DNA of 64,000 nucleotides from Augochlora pura (GCF_028453695.1 NC_135777.1:4981286-5045285); one strand, 5' to 3'. Positions 9,467 through 22,541 are shown, counted from the stretch's first letter. Notes: a model not told the origin generated them from the sequence alone. Translations and numbers: made by a program.

Positions 9467-12193
9467 CAAAATAGATCTTTCCTGATCCCTATCGTGACCA
9501 TGATCACAGTGATCAAAGGACCGTCATTACCAAGGCGATCCTAAGCTCCAAAATCGGCAAGCAGACGTCATCGGATTGGCGCAGCGAACACGAAAACTGA
9601 GGGCCTGGGCATGGAGCGGAATGAAGAGGTATCGCGACGAAAGGAGAGCCCTAAATGATAAATATGAATCGAGCGACCGAGCGGGACGGCAGCCGGCCGC
9701 GAGACGCTAATCGAGATCGATGAATCAAGCCGAGTTAATCCTTGGTAGGCTTTCGTTGGCCCACATCGTCACGATGAAAAAATCATCGGCGGAATGAAGA
9801 CATGGAGTTCCCCGGGCCGGCGTTCCACCGTGACCTCGAGCGCGTTAGCAGGATTAGTCCCCCCCCGGTAGGTGATCACAGCGAGACGCAACCGGGCCTC
9901 GAGCCTTCGGGGCCCCCGGGCCCCCGTGGACCACTCGAAACTGGTTCCTAAAATGGTCCAGGAGCGTTCTACGCGCGCGCGGGATCGTACAGTAGTGACG
10001 GCGATTCGTCCGAAGTGTATCGACGCGTACGGAATAACGATCGTGAATAAAATTCACGATATTATTAATACTACCCTCTACTTTATTAGTCAGCATTTTC
10101 TTTTTTTTTCCTCCCCAGTATTTATAATTCATAACGGAGCAATTTTGTTCTGTCGCTTAAATAAATCAAGTTCAATCAAACATCGATGCCTGGATTAAAT
10201 TACAATTTATATACGAGTTAAATATCAATGGAAAAAAAAGAGCAACCGAAAAATAAATTGATCAATAATATCGCAACAACGCCGGCAAATTTTGGTTATT
10301 GGCAGAAGGGTTAAAAACGTCGATGTTTCACCAGGAAAATACGAAAGTGCGAAATATCGATACCGCATTGCTGTTGCGGCTGTACAGTCCGAGAGAAAAG
10401 GGTCTCGCGGTAGGCAACTTGGGAGCAAGTTGGGACCAAGCGACGACTTTGCGGGGAGAGAGAACGAGGCCCGAGCGGGAGGGGCTTTCGTCTCTCCCAC
10501 CGAAGAGGGCCACCAGCAGCGTGTCACCGGGTTACGGTAGCGTGTCCACGTTTGCTCGTGATCATTCCGCGGATAAAAGGGACCGAATAAATCCGGATTA
10601 AGCCGCGAAAGACGTGCCCTTGCTGCACGGGGTTCCGGGACGCCGTTTAGGGGGCTCAGCACGTGGAACGACGGTAACCGAGCTCTGCCACGGTGCTCTC
10701 CACGGGCACCGGGGCTTTCGTGGATCCAGATTTCGACCGCGATCCTGTTTTCCTCCGAACCCCTGCTTGTTGATCTTGGCGCCGAGAGCCGCTACCGCGC
10801 ATTATCATAAGTAGATCGAGCTCTCCGCGATCCTACCACCATGAGATCTGTACGAGACCTTCGATCGCCGCTGTCGCGATTCGACGCCGGTTTCCTTAAC
10901 AAGTTCCGTGCCAAGCCATTTTTGCCTGACCTGTCGTTCAGGCCATTTGATATTTTGACTAAAGATTGATATATTAAATGTAATTATTAATCATGGTATA
11001 TATAACAAATAATTAATAATTACATTTAACAATTTATGGTATATATAACAAATAAACTTATGTGTTTTGTTCTATACTGCATTTTGTATAATGCACCATT
11101 TTTTTGGTTGAAAATTAACCAAAGAACACAGAATTACATTTGTCATTAAATATGCTTTCGTTATTACGAATTGTCATGAAATATGCATTCGTATAACGCA
11201 TTAAATAAATACGTAAATAGTACCACCAGTGGCACACGCTTAAATAGCTATTCGATGCGTTAAAAAAATATTTTATGACAAGTTAGAATCCAAGAAATAA
11301 TTTTCACTAAAAGTTATTATTGACAATAATTGGTAAATAAACATAATATACGGATTTTTAAAGCTTCAATTGAGTGGAACGAAGAGTCGACTAAATACAG
11401 CTCGACATGGAACGTGTTAAATCCCACGTGTTCAAGTGGCACAGCGACAAAGCAGCCGATTTTTACACGTCTCAAAAAATCTAGGTACCAAAAAACACCC
11501 ACGAGATTTAATTATTTTTTAAATCAACGAAGTTTGGAAGAAATGAGTAGACCCTGCAACGTCGACGAGTTCCGCGAGAGATCGCATAGCGTGCGAGCCG
11601 ATCGAAACAGGAGCTTCGGTAAGGAACCGTCCTTTCAACCGTGATCCCTGGAAATCAGCGGAGCAAAATCTATATTCGCGCAGACGGCGTTTATTTACGA
11701 GCGACATATGCAAATGCGAACGAAATCGAAACTCCGAACCGGATTTTCACTTTACTTCGCTTTACTCGCGGCCTGATAGATCCCCTATTCGATTCCGGTT
11801 CCTCCCAGCCAGTCTATAAAACTGCGGATTTACAGACGCGCCGCGTCTGTCCGGCTGGAATCGCCTCCGCGGGTGGATCGTCGATTCCGGGGACCGATCG
11901 AAGAGAGATCGAGCATTACTCCTCGCCTCGCGATTACATTAGCGAGAGATCGAACGTTCTGACCTTCCGGTGACGCAATACCTTCCACTGTCGAACTTCT
12001 GCTTCGAGCACGAAATCGATCGAGACCGCGTTCGATTCATCCTAAGCCGAGTTTGCTATAGTTTGTGTCGCTTCGTTGATGTTTCTTCGTGGAAATAGCA
12101 GGCATTACGAAGAATTGAGAGCATAGAAAAGAGTTATACGTTGGAACGAAGGCAAATATGCACGATTTTAATCGGCGAATAAAGCGATCGTAT
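9467..12193. other. Mixed non-coding stretch
   Basis: GC-rich to about 10920, then AT-rich. ATGGTATATATAACAAATAA occurs twice (about 10994 and 11036) near an inverted TAATTATTAAT motif. Orphan MITE-like ends are visible at about 10306-10315 (GAAGGG then TTAA). A CCACCAGTGG palindrome lies near 11222. No credible coding exon seen; frames at 10225-10662 overlap on both strands. Confidence 0.45.
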
Positions 12194-12429
12194 TTAACCC
12201 TTTCGCGGGACATCGTAATTCTAGTATATGACTGAACATTAAAGTTTATTAGCGGTTTGCAACTATTTCTCGATGTCTACAATATAATATACGATGTCTC
12301 ATATAAATCGAATATTATTATAATAATATTATATATACGTATACATATACATGTATACTATATAATAATATAAATGTTCATAAGCGCTGGTAGGTAACAT
12401 CCATGATGGCGCAGATTGCGAAGGGTTAA
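12194..12429. mobile_element. TTAA MITE, family F (CCCTTTCGC TIR)
   Basis: TTAA-flanked, 236 bp. Ends are CCCTTTCGCGGGACATCG and, inverted, CCCTTCGCAATC, so the TIR is imperfect. A CATCCATGATG palindrome lies close to the right end. The interior is AT-rich with TA runs. Assignment is less certain than for the other families because the TIR is short. Confidence 0.65.
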
Positions 12430-12445
12430 TATACTAACTAATATA

Positions 12446-12670
12446 TTGGGTTGTTCGGAAAGTAATTTCGTTTTTCCCAAGAAAAGACTTAATTTTTTCA
12501 CAGCCAACTTCACGCTTAAGCTGCATAATGATTATATAATTGGACAACTGATGTAGTAAGTCTTGTTTGCTAAAAATTTTTTTCGATTTTTTGCAATAGT
12601 TTTTGTTTAGTAATCTATTGCGTTTCATTTCCACCAAGAAAAAAACGAAACGACTTTCCGAACGACCTAA
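12446..12670. mobile_element. Mariner-type MITE, copy 1
   Basis: About 225 bp with long imperfect inverted ends: TTGGGTTGTTCGGAAAGTAA at the left, and a right end reading inward as TTAGGTCGTTCGGAAAGTCG. TA flanks both sides, as in Tc1/mariner insertions. Near-identical copies lie at 36174-36399 and 37676-37901. On the minus strand a frame of about 65 codons runs almost end to end, but it shows no mariner DDD catalytic region. Confidence 0.9.
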
Positions 12671-13776
12671 TAGTAATATACTAATATATTGTGTTAATAT
12701 ACTATACTAATATTTCTAGGATTAACTTATTTTTCATCTTGCACCGAGGAGCTTGTCAACTGAAGAGCTCGAACGATTATGCTATTTGTTAAGAGGATCT
12801 TTTATTGCTAATATAATTAGGCAGGATACACAAGAAACAGATTAGTTTGCATGAAAAAACTGACAGAGAAAGAGAGAGGGGGGGGGGGGGGGGGAGAATT
12901 CAGTGAACACACTGGCTTTTCGAAGTTTCCTGCGGGCCGAAGGGCTCATTCGAGAACTGCTTGACGACGAGCCACGCGACGTACCTTTCAAGGTGAGCGG
13001 GATTCGTCTTTCGAAAAAAAAAAAAAAACACACACACCTCGAAGTATAAAGTGGAGGTGTGCTCTCCCTCCCCCTCGGCCTCTCCCACTCGTTCCCCTGC
13101 ATATTCCGAGCGTAGACGGCGCGCGCGCGCGTACTCCGCATCGCGCGACGCGGGAAAATCCTGCCGGAAAATCCGCCGCGATCGCGCGGAAAGCTATTCC
13201 GCGTTCGTCGTAGACACAAACTAGTTTTTACATTTATAATTATCGCTGACATCTTGCCTGCGATTTTTAAGCATTCGCGAAAAAAGCGAGCTCGATTTGC
13301 AAAGGTAAAGATATTAAAAGAACTTGGATTTATTAAAATAATTAATTGGCAAGATATTTTCGAATTTCCCATTAATTCGGATATACAAATGCGATGTTTT
13401 ATTAAGTTTTTGTTTAGATATAGCCAAGGATGATACTCAGAGTGTAGAATTATTCTCTCCACTGTGCATACTTAAATCGAGATTATTATTTAACTTCGAC
13501 ATAAATTTCCATTTCCATTTTCGGAGCTAACACGCCGCCGTAAGACGCGGCCAAGGGTTTTGTTCTAGACAGAAGAATCCGATGGTTCGTCAGAAGAGGA
13601 CGCGAATTTCCGAAAAGAAGAGACAGGGTGGGGGGCGACCATAACCTTCCTCATGGTCGCGTCCGGGTTAGCTACTGTCGAGAGAGAAGCACGGTGGACG
13701 CGCAGTCTGAATCCGGCGTGCAAAAAGCCGCCAGTGGATTCTGGGCACTTACGGAGGGTAGCGGGCCTCCGAAACG

Positions 13777-13823
<47 letters not shown>

Positions 13824-14090
13824 GGGTCCCAGGCATGACGGGCCCCGGGGTCCCGGGGAACTGGTCGGACGACATTTCCCGCGTCTCGCGAGGTGCCGCG
13901 AGTCTACCGGGACTGTTTCGGCGGTCCGTGGACCCCCGGGCTGACTTCGATCGACTTCCATGGCTCGAATCTTCGACGCGTTGCACAGTGGTGACGTAAG
14001 AATTGTTTTTTCTTTTCTGGTCAATATTTCAATAACAGCGCGCGTTACGCGAACTTTACGAACGGCATTCGGTGCACTGAAATGCGCTCT
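12671..14090. other. Mixed non-coding stretch with homopolymers and a GA repeat
   Basis: Contains a run of about 17 G (around 12879-12895), an A run followed by CA repeats (around 13014-13037) and the GA tract at 13783-13819. The minus-strand frame at 12842-13462 is interrupted by these low-complexity runs and has no recognisable domain. Confidence 0.45.
13783..13819. repeat. (GA)n microsatellite
   Basis: Pure GA run inside GC-rich DNA. Confidence 0.92.
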
Positions 14091-14279
14091 TTAACACGTT
14101 GAGCCCGGTGTCGGTCCCTAGGGACCGACAGTGAACTTTTCGTTTGACCGGCGTCGGTCCCTAGGAACAACAAAGGCGGTCACCACAAAGTATATTCTCA
14201 CGTGAATATTGACAAATGCTTGCTCGTTGCCAACCAAACGGAAAGCACAGTAATATCGATGCCGAGCTCAACGTGTTAA
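14091..14279. mobile_element. TTAA MITE, family G (CACGTTGAGC TIR)
   Basis: A 189-bp element with TTAA at both ends; TIR CACGTTGAGCCCGG with one mismatch at the right. A perfect 22-bp palindrome centred on CCCTAGGG lies at 14109-14130, and a partial copy (GCGTCGGTCCCTAGG) lies about 45 bp further in. Confidence 0.85.
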
Positions 14280-16464
14280 TTATATTCTGAAGATACACTT
14301 TGGAAATTTCACTGATCGCGACCTGTCGCGCTAAGGGCAAGCTTAAACTCCCTCGCGTTGGGGTTAGCTTGGTCTATGTACTGAGTAGTCCACGCGACTT
14401 TTTTCAAATCGTAACTTCATACGGACATCTTTCAGTGAAAACGTTGAAATTTCTTGCATCATTCGCTCCGCAGAATTTATGAAAACTTGGCGATATAAGC
14501 AGTCGAAAGTCTGTGATCGCGTATTAGAGTGGCAGCCCAGTGGCCGCGTCCATAGGTGTAGATGGTCTAAGGTGGCGGGTTAGAGGCACGTCGAACGCCG
14601 GCACGGGAGAGGCGGCGAGAGGGGCCGCGGAGTCGAGCGAGATATCCAAGAGGAAGGAGCCAGGTTGAGGTAAGGCTCTCGAGCGGCGCGGAGGTTAAGA
14701 GCGCGAGAGAGGGGGGAGACGGTCGAGTTGGAGGCGGCGGAGGAGGGATGTCGAGAGAGAGAGAGAGAGAGCGAATACGAGAGAGAGACCAGAGAGAAGA
14801 GACGAGAGAGGAGAAGGCTGGGAAGGAGGAGGATTCGAGGAGGCGGCCTTGAGAACGCGGAGAGAGCAGAGCGCGAGCAAAGAAGAAGAAGAAGATGAAG
14901 AAGAAGCAGAAGAGGAGGTGGAGGAGGAAGAGGGGGAGGAGGAAAAGCAGAGAGAAGAGGAGAGGAGAGGGAGAGAAAGAGAGAGAGACCCAGCCTGAGC
15001 CAACTCCAACTCCAACGCCAACGAACTGCTTCACTGGCAAATCACTCGCGGTTCTCATCCCTGGCTTCGATTCTTTATCCGTGAATTAATGAACCGAGGA
15101 CACGTAGGAGCGCCGCACGGCGGAGGCGCGGCTTTCTGCGCTCGGCGCAGCCAAAGGAGCCCTCCGCGACGCACCCTGGGCCATTTACCCCGAAAATCTG
15201 GAGAAATTTCATTTTAGAAACACGTGTCCCCGTAGTTTAAGATAAAAATACCTCTAGAACTTTAGAAACGATGGCATTCGATTTTTTAAACGGAATCCTG
15301 TGCAATTTCAGTCGTACGAAAGCGTGTACCAAGAACGAATTCATTCGTACGATTTGCGAGCTTCAATGTAGCGGAGGTCAGACACAAGGTCAGACGGAAG
15401 ACCATGGGTGTTAACACTAAACGTACCGGCATTTTTCTATACCTAATCTCACCATAGGGGGTCATTTGACCCCTTATGAAATAAACGTAGATTTTTCGTA
15501 AAAAATTCTTTATTTATTAAGGTAAGCCTTCGTTATCGAATCATATCGGGTGGCAAAGAAACATTTGCCAGGTGGCAATAACTACGGTTCGACGAGATTT
15601 GTTCCTGGTTTTAGGTAAGAAATTGAAAATCGATGGAGTAGCACTCCTCGAGTGGTTCGCCGAGGGTCGGAAGCGAAAACGTACGACGGAACTGGCCGGT
15701 TCTCTCTGTTCTCGCCGCCGCTGACGCTGCTACCGCTTCCGAACGCGGATTTCGCGCGCGTAGTTCGCTCTGCACGCGACGCAACCAGCCGCATTATGCA
15801 ACCCGGATGATGTAAGAATCGCGACGCGAACCTAGTCGCGACGCCGCCGCCGCCGCCGCGAGAGTCCTTTCGGATGATCCGCCGTGAATCGCGACTGCGA
15901 AATTACCGTTGCCTCCGACGGTTCGCGAGCGCGCGCGCGCGCGCTTTGGTTGCGACACCGAGCGTACCACGGACGAACCTTGCAACGGCTGGAGAACAAC
16001 TCCGGCTGCTATTTCCAGGTTCGGATGATTCCGCGAATCCGCCGGAACAATCCAGCGGCGGCTAGATTTAGAGCGATCGTATTTGGAGCACGGCCTTGTT
16101 ACGCCGATCAGAGTGAAACGAAACTGCCAGATTTCACCGGAACGATCCAGGAACGAGCGCGCTCGGGACCGTAAAGCGAATTCGAGCTGCGCGAGTCGAA
16201 ACCTTGGGTCTATCTACCGTGATCGGCGGGGAAACCGATCCGACGGCGATCGTCGTTTTATGTAACGAATAGGAAATATTTCGAAGAATGTACACGTATC
16301 TTCCGATTACGCGACTCTTAATGAACCGCTATTTGCCCGAGCCGGCTACGTAACTATCTAATTGGTTGCTGAATCCGATACCGGCGCAGCAGCTCTTCCG
16401 ACATCGGTACCCGCGCCGTCTCTGACACTGCCTGTCTTGAAACGTCGCGCGGTCCTGTCGCCGG
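14280..16464. other. Non-coding stretch with a purine-rich block and an orphan TTAA end
   Basis: From about 14690 to 14995 the plus strand is almost wholly purine (GA and GAA/GGA runs); long frames there are repeat translations. TTAA at 15411-15414 followed by CACTAAACGTACCGGCA, with a GGGGTCA/TGACCCC palindrome at 15458-15473, resembles one end of a TTAA MITE; no partner end found. A (CG)n tract lies near 15928-15944. Confidence 0.45.
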
Positions 16465-16642
16465 TGACGTCACGGTTCGGCCAAGCCGGTCGGTCCGGCA
16501 ACGCCGGAACCGAACAGCTGCGCGCGGCCATTGGACGACGTCGTCTCGTCGACGTTCGGATCACGTGACCGACGTTGGTGGGAGAGGGGATCGACGGGTG
16601 CTGGTCCAAAATCACGTGATCCGAAACGGAACGGTGACGTCA
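16465..16642. promoter_or_regulatory. Paired CRE and E-box cluster
   Basis: Two perfect CRE palindromes TGACGTCA (16465-16472 and 16635-16642) bracket two TCACGTGA octamers containing CACGTG E-boxes (16561-16568 and 16612-16619). The E-boxes lie in an inverted arrangement (CGGATCACGTGA … TCACGTGATCCGA), and both CREs sit in the same wider context (GGTGACGTCACG). CREs bind CREB/ATF bZIP proteins and CACGTG binds bHLH proteins. Regulatory use is inferred; no gene start was identified next to it. Confidence 0.45.
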
Positions 16643-18458
16643 CGTTTCGGCAGACGGCAACGGTTTCCCCGGAGAACAGCCTCTGGACGAAAACGGGCTT
16701 CTCCGCTTTATAGCGCGTTGCAGCCGGACGCGCCGAGCCGAACGAAAAGCAAGATCACGGAGGGTTTCCAGTGCCGCGAGGACTGCATCGGCGACACTCC
16801 CAAGGCCCGCGCAGGAGCCAAGGCTGCGGGATCCGAACAAAGAGTGACACACTTTCAGGATTCGGCCGGCAAAAGGCGAGAGAGAGACTCGGCGACGCGG
16901 GAGGCCGCCGTCGCGCGCGCGGAATGAGAACCGCTGACCCGTGAGAGAGTGTGCGCGACGACGACGACGCAGGTAGGTCGGTTGAACCCACGGCTCTCTA
17001 CGGAATATACAGACACTTGGCGAGATTCGCGAGGTCACGTGCTGCATTTGGACAGGCAGCGCTAATTTCATTATTTATAGCCGAAGCTTCGCGATTCGCC
17101 GATCGGCCATTATTCCCGGTCGTGCAACGACACCGCCGCGCCGCGCCGCGCCGCGCCGCGCCGCGCTAGCACCGGTAGCCGCCGAGAGAGAAGGCTCTCG
17201 CTGCCGCGTGGAAACACGGCCTAGAACACAACCGGAGAGGAGAGGCGATCGTCTTCGAACCAGTCGAGAGAGAACGACGCCGGGTTTCGATGAGCGGCAT
17301 CGGCTGAAATAGACCGGACACCGCGGTCAAAAATAAAATCCGCTCGAATCCACGAGGAAGCAACAGCCTAGCTGCGAGGAATCATCCTAAACATTCGATA
17401 TGCCGAAGGCTGCCGCGATCGCCTTCGATCTCGATGCGACTACTATATCGAAGCGAACGATCGAGGCAATGAAAACGTCGTGCGGAGAATTTTAAAAATG
17501 TCCTAAATAGAAAAAGAGGTATAGCAGCGGCTCTTGGGGAGCAAACGGACGAAGAATCTCCAGCGTTCACGCGGCCAAGTTTCCGCGCCGATTAGGCAGG
17601 CAACAGATGACACTTGTGAATCATTCGCGCGTCTCGCCGCGGTTTCTGGCACGCGGGCCTCGCCGGATCCTCTTGGGCGCGGGAGATCGAGCTTTTGGAA
17701 CACGCGTGATTGATCGGTGGGAATCGGCGCGCGCTGCTCGCCAAAGGTGTCCGATTCCCCGGGCTATCAAACGGCCGGTTTATCGGCCGGCCGAGAGATT
17801 CTTATCGCCTGGAACCAGTTGTTAACACGCCGTACACGCCGCGTTGTCCGCGGCTTTTCGAGCGCGCGGCTGCGAGAATCCTCTTTCAATTAGGAGCACG
17901 CCGGTCGCCGCGGATCTATCGGCGAAGACGATCCCGGGAATCGGGCCAATTATCGCGCCGTTTTCGCGGAGGGGACAGCGAGGTTTATCGGGCTATGAAA
18001 CGGTTATCGCGCGGTGATCGATTCGCCGTTGAATCGCAGCCGCTTCTCTGTCGCGAGTAGAGAACCCGGCTACGCCGAGTTAGAGGATCGCACGACGGAG
18101 CTAGGATAGTCTTCGCCAAATTGCACCTGTCTAGCCGAACACCTGCAATTCGTCGGTAAACCCTGACTCAGGCGGTCCGCCGTCCGTCCTCGCATTGTCG
18201 CCTCGCCGTTTCTCCTCGCTTCCCTCTTCACGGTCCCGTTAGCTGGCGAGGAGACCGACGCGACGCGACGCTCTCCGACACGTATACCTGGCCCCGGGAT
18301 TAGGTTTATCTGCCGGACGAGGTAGGCTTTGAAAGTAATTGGAAGGGACCGAAGAAGCTACCGTGCGAATCATCGGCTAATCGAGCGCGACCAAAAGCTC
18401 CACGTTTTCGACCGACGGTCTTCTTCGTTTCGTTCGACGAGGTTTTAGGGCTTAGACC
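16643..18458. other. CpG-rich non-coding stretch
   Basis: Contains a CGCCG pentamer repeat at about 17131-17166. Arg-rich open frames run on both strands, as expected from composition. CGCAGGTAGGT near 16969 matches a splice donor but no exon could be supported. Confidence 0.4.
17131..17166. repeat. (CGCCG)n minisatellite
   Basis: About seven tandem CGCCG/CGCGC-type units. Confidence 0.85.
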
Positions 18459-18706
18459 GTATACAGGGTGACCCCGCCTGTTAATATCCAACTAAGTACC
18501 GCGTCAATGGTTCGTGCTAAGTACTCGATCATGTCCATCTAAACACTGTCGTTGTCAACGACTCGGCGTATCCCGTTAAATGTGCCAACCTTGCTAAATT
18601 TCAACGAGCGGAACAAGGACAGTGTCCATCGTTTGACACATTTTTCGGGATCGTCGACACCGTTTGCGAAATACAGCGACCAATTTAAATGGGTCACCCT
18701 GTATAC
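18459..18706. mobile_element. TIR element with GTATACAGGGTGACC ends
   Basis: A perfect 15-bp inverted repeat, GTATACAGGGTGACC at the left and its reverse complement at 18692-18706, encloses about 248 bp of non-coding DNA. This fits a small non-autonomous DNA transposon; superfamily not assigned. A TACAGGGTG motif also occurs at 63976 and, inverted, at 62931-62943. Confidence 0.65.
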
Positions 18707-21700
18707 GCTGCAAGGTTTTGGAGTTCGCCGAGCACGGTAGCAACGGAAAGTTCTAGGTTTGGCTAGGAGTGGGTAAAGTACGGCGGAAAGGGAACTTTAA
18801 GGCACTTGGTGCCTTGGAAAGACTCTCCGCGCGCCTTCCGAAAGTTCCCTCTCTCCCTCTCTATCGCGCTCACCCCCCATTGTCTTGCATTTTAGCTGAC
18901 GAACGCGTTGAAACGGAGCCCGATACTCGCGACGAGGCATCTGCATTTTTGTCGGGAAATATCAGCGGCGTGTAAAGCGTTCGATTTTTTCTGGTTACCG
19001 GTCCGAGCAAAAATAAAAACCGGGCATGAAAATTCATGAGGGGGCCTTCGTAATTTACAGGCTTTCCCGCGCCCCCTCCGGCGAATGCATAAAAATCGGC
19101 AGGTTCATAATTCCGCGCGTAACACGGCGTGTAGGACAAGCGACGATACAGATTCGTCGCTTGTCAAAATCGACGCTTGAATTTGCCGAAAAATTTATTC
19201 TAAACGTTCAACGCTGCGACTTTATTAAATTTTTATGTCCCGGAATTTTTCAAATTTAGAAGATGTTTCTCGCAGATTGTTGCATTGTACTGTATGTTAT
19301 TGTGCGATGGGTATTGTAAAGTGAAAGGAGAACGACGATCGTTGGAACGCGATCCGCGACGAGGAGGAGCGATGGCCGCGGATTCGCCGCCAGGAGACCG
19401 GCAACAGTCTTATCAACCGGCTCTAATGTTCGCAGCCTAAATAGCGGATAGCGCGAATGGTATCCCAGGGGGCAGCGCTATCTAATTCCACTCGATCAAG
19501 ATGCGCTCGGCAGAATCGCCGGTTGCCTAGGGTGTTGTTCCGTGTGCACGCACGTGCATTCCAGTTTTCAGGCTCGCCTTGAACCTGCCCGGTTGCTTCA
19601 ACAGTTTCACGTGAAACTGGAACCGACCAGCAATACGGCTTGATACGCTGCCTGCACACGGCTTTATGCTCTCCGCGCGCGAGCTGCCCGGCCCGGCTCT
19701 GCGCCGCGCCGACGAAACGAGCCTCTCTTTCCACGGTGTTCCACTCGTCGTCGTCGTCCAACGAATCGCTCGAACAGCGACGATACCCGCGAATCGAGTA
19801 CTACTCCACGATCGGGAGAACGTTCCACTTGGATAGAGATCCTCATCGGATTAAATCCTAACAAACCTACGACTATTTTCGATTAGCACTGTTTAGAGCC
19901 CGGTTTCTTAACCAATGCCGTTCGACCAGAGATTCCATAGCAAAGTGCGCGATTGGAACTCGAGCCGAGCAATTCCGATCGGTCCAATTAAATAATTTAC
20001 TAATATCAAAATCTCTCTTAATTCGCAGTGCCGACAGCTGCCTGTTTCACGAAGCGTCCACGCCTATGTCATTTTCCACGACCTTGCGACCTAGGTAGGC
20101 CCTCGAAGGTCCCCGACGTCGTAAATTTTCTCGCCGAGCCATTGTTCCGGGCCCTAAAACCGACGACCCCCGGAAAAATTGTTCGCTGCAACTGGCCGAC
20201 GAGTTTCGTCGGCCAGTCAGAGATCCGGAGCATTGAAATCCAAGGAAACCGAGCCGAGAAAGAACCGCGCGAGGATCGAGCGGGCCGGTTAAAAACGAGG
20301 GAACCTGCTTCTGCGACCGTGTCCGGCAGAGGTTGATAGGGGACCGGGCTGTTTCAGCGAGGTAACGAGCGAACGATTTTTATAATTATCCGAGGCGGAT
20401 ACAGTTTGCGCGAGAAATTCCTTTCTGACCTTTCGCCTGGGTAATACCGACGCCGGCGTAGGATGTTGGAAAGTTATTATGAATATTAATGGGGACAGTA
20501 TTGATCCCTCATTTCCATAGACACGAATACCGATTCCATCGGAAACTGTATTCAGCGGGCGCCCGCGATATTTTCTGCGCGCGGCGGCGCGAGTGAAAAA
20601 TAAAAAGTTTCGCGCGCGCCGCGCGAAGCCAAGGTGGCGATTCAGTTTGTCGCCGAGAGCGATCAAGGTCCTTCTCCTTCTTATTCTGCCGAGGAGAGGC
20701 CGCGATAAGATAAGCCCCCAACGACGACGACGACGACGGGCGTTCGACTTCCGATCGCGTCCCGTAGTCACCGCTCGTTTCGCCTCCCTGTTTCCAACGC
20801 CGTTTCTTTCGTCGAATATCAAGCGCGAATCGGAGCCGCCGCGCCGAGGCCCTAGATAACTTCGCTGGGCAACGGTTTCGGCTACGCGCGAGTCGCCCAT
20901 CGAGACTTCAGGAGTTACCCGATAATTTCGAGTGTCCTAAAAATAGCCGCCGGCCATTATCTCCGCCAATAAAAACTCGTATTTCCTCGTATCTTGCGCG
21001 CAGACTTCGACGACGGCGCGGCAGATAGAGAGCATAACCGGCATAATCCACCGTCGGAAAAGATCGATCGACGACCGCGTTAATAAAAGATCCGGCGAGC
21101 GAATTCTCGCGAGAGAAATCGCCGCTTCTGCCGAGTATGTACCGCGTGCCCCGAACTATTCGAAACACCGGGCTCGATGTCCCAATCGCCGGAATGTCGT
21201 CGGTTTCATTTATCTCAAGCGGTAATACGACCAAGAATTGTGTCTTCGCTACGGGGCGTGATCAACTTTCTTTCTATGGAACGATTTTTTTATGGCGCGA
21301 TCGATTTTTGTATTCGCATAAAACCGAGGAAAGCTTATGCGATATGCTTGACATTTTTGCGTAAAATTCACCGATACGGATGGACGAAAAATGTGTCGAT
21401 AAACGAGGATCCTAACCCTTACCCTGCGGGCAATAAAAAGCGCGGCCCGCTAATTGGCAAGCATTTCGCGTCGAAGCGACGTCGAGGTCTAAATTAGCTG
21501 CGAGTGGACGCGTATCTCTGGGTCCGCTATTTTTAGGGTGATGCCCCTTTATTATCGGATGGCGGATGGGTCCAGTTTCGTCGAATCCATCGAAGACTAC
21601 AGAGACACGGGAATAAAGGGGAAGGAGGCGATGCGAAGCGACGCGGCCGGGCATAGGTGGCTCTCGTCGAATGTAGCAGCGTGGAACGCTTATGTTAATG

Positions 21701-22541
21701 AGCCCTCGCGATTACCAGACGGGGCAGCGAGCAGGGAGAGATGATGTCGAGCCGATAGAGACGTCCAGACCGGATACAAGGAAGGTCGAAGGAGAAGAAC
21801 CGGATAATCGTCACCCGTGCTAGCCACGGCACACCGGGTTTCGCCTATCGGGCCGTTCCGAAGTCTGCCCTGCCCGTTCTCCGGACGAGGAAGGAAGTTC
21901 GCGTTCTGCGCGTACACCTGCGCAACGGGCGCCTCCCACCTGCGGGACACCTGAACTTACCGATGGAACCGCGAGAGCTCGAGCTTGATGGGCACCTGAC
22001 TCGCGAACATGTCCACGATAATGCACCGATAAGCGATCGCTGCGCAACTTTCGCTTCCACTTTCGGCCATCCTTTCGTTCGCCGAATAATTTCTCGCGAG
22101 CGCGGCTGAGACGACGACGTTTTGTAACAGATTGCGTTCGACCTAACCGAGACACAAATGACCAGGCCAACTAACCTGGGTTAACAATGTGTGTCCTTCG
22201 GTGGACGAGCTCGCTCGCTCGCGGCACGTTCGGCCGCGCAACGGTCGCCAGGAACATCCTGGCGGAGCTACGATAACGGATTCTACGGGAATACTGTTAC
22301 TACGCCCGAGAGAGTGGGCTACAGACCGCCGGACGATTCGCATGGAACGAAGTATCGGGCCGTAAAAGAATCGACAACGGGAGCCAACGATTCCGCGGAC
22401 TTCTGGAACCGCGACCTCCCAAAGAAACTGTAAGAGTTTAAGATTGAGCGCGGTTCATCCAGCGTGATCGCGAAGACTCGCTTAACCCTAGAACGACCCT
22501 TTCTATTTTTCGGCACGCGTGACGCTTGCTTTGCTTTTATA
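18707..22541. other. CpG-rich non-coding stretch
   Basis: About 3.8 kb without a recognised gene. It includes an 18-bp perfect palindrome at 19602-19619, a (CGA)n run near 20718-20738, and an orphan TTAACCCTAGAACGACC end at 22482. Open frames overlap on opposite strands, are Arg-rich and lack domains. Confidence 0.45.

Noticed and set aside
12446..12670. Intact mariner transposase gene
   Set aside because: The element is only about 225 bp and the frame lacks any DDD catalytic region; it is a MITE.
14567..15058. Minus-strand 163-codon Ser/Leu/Phe-rich frame
   Set aside because: It lies over a purine-rich block; the sequence is explained by CT and TTC/TCC repeats.
19602..19619. Bacterial parS-like centromere site
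   Set aside because: The palindrome resembles the parS pattern, but the surrounding DNA is clearly insect nuclear; no ParAB genes or bacterial sequence are present.
20289..20900. 203-codon minus-strand frame
   Set aside because: Arg/Ser-rich, overlaps several open frames on both strands in CpG-rich DNA, and shows no recognisable domain.
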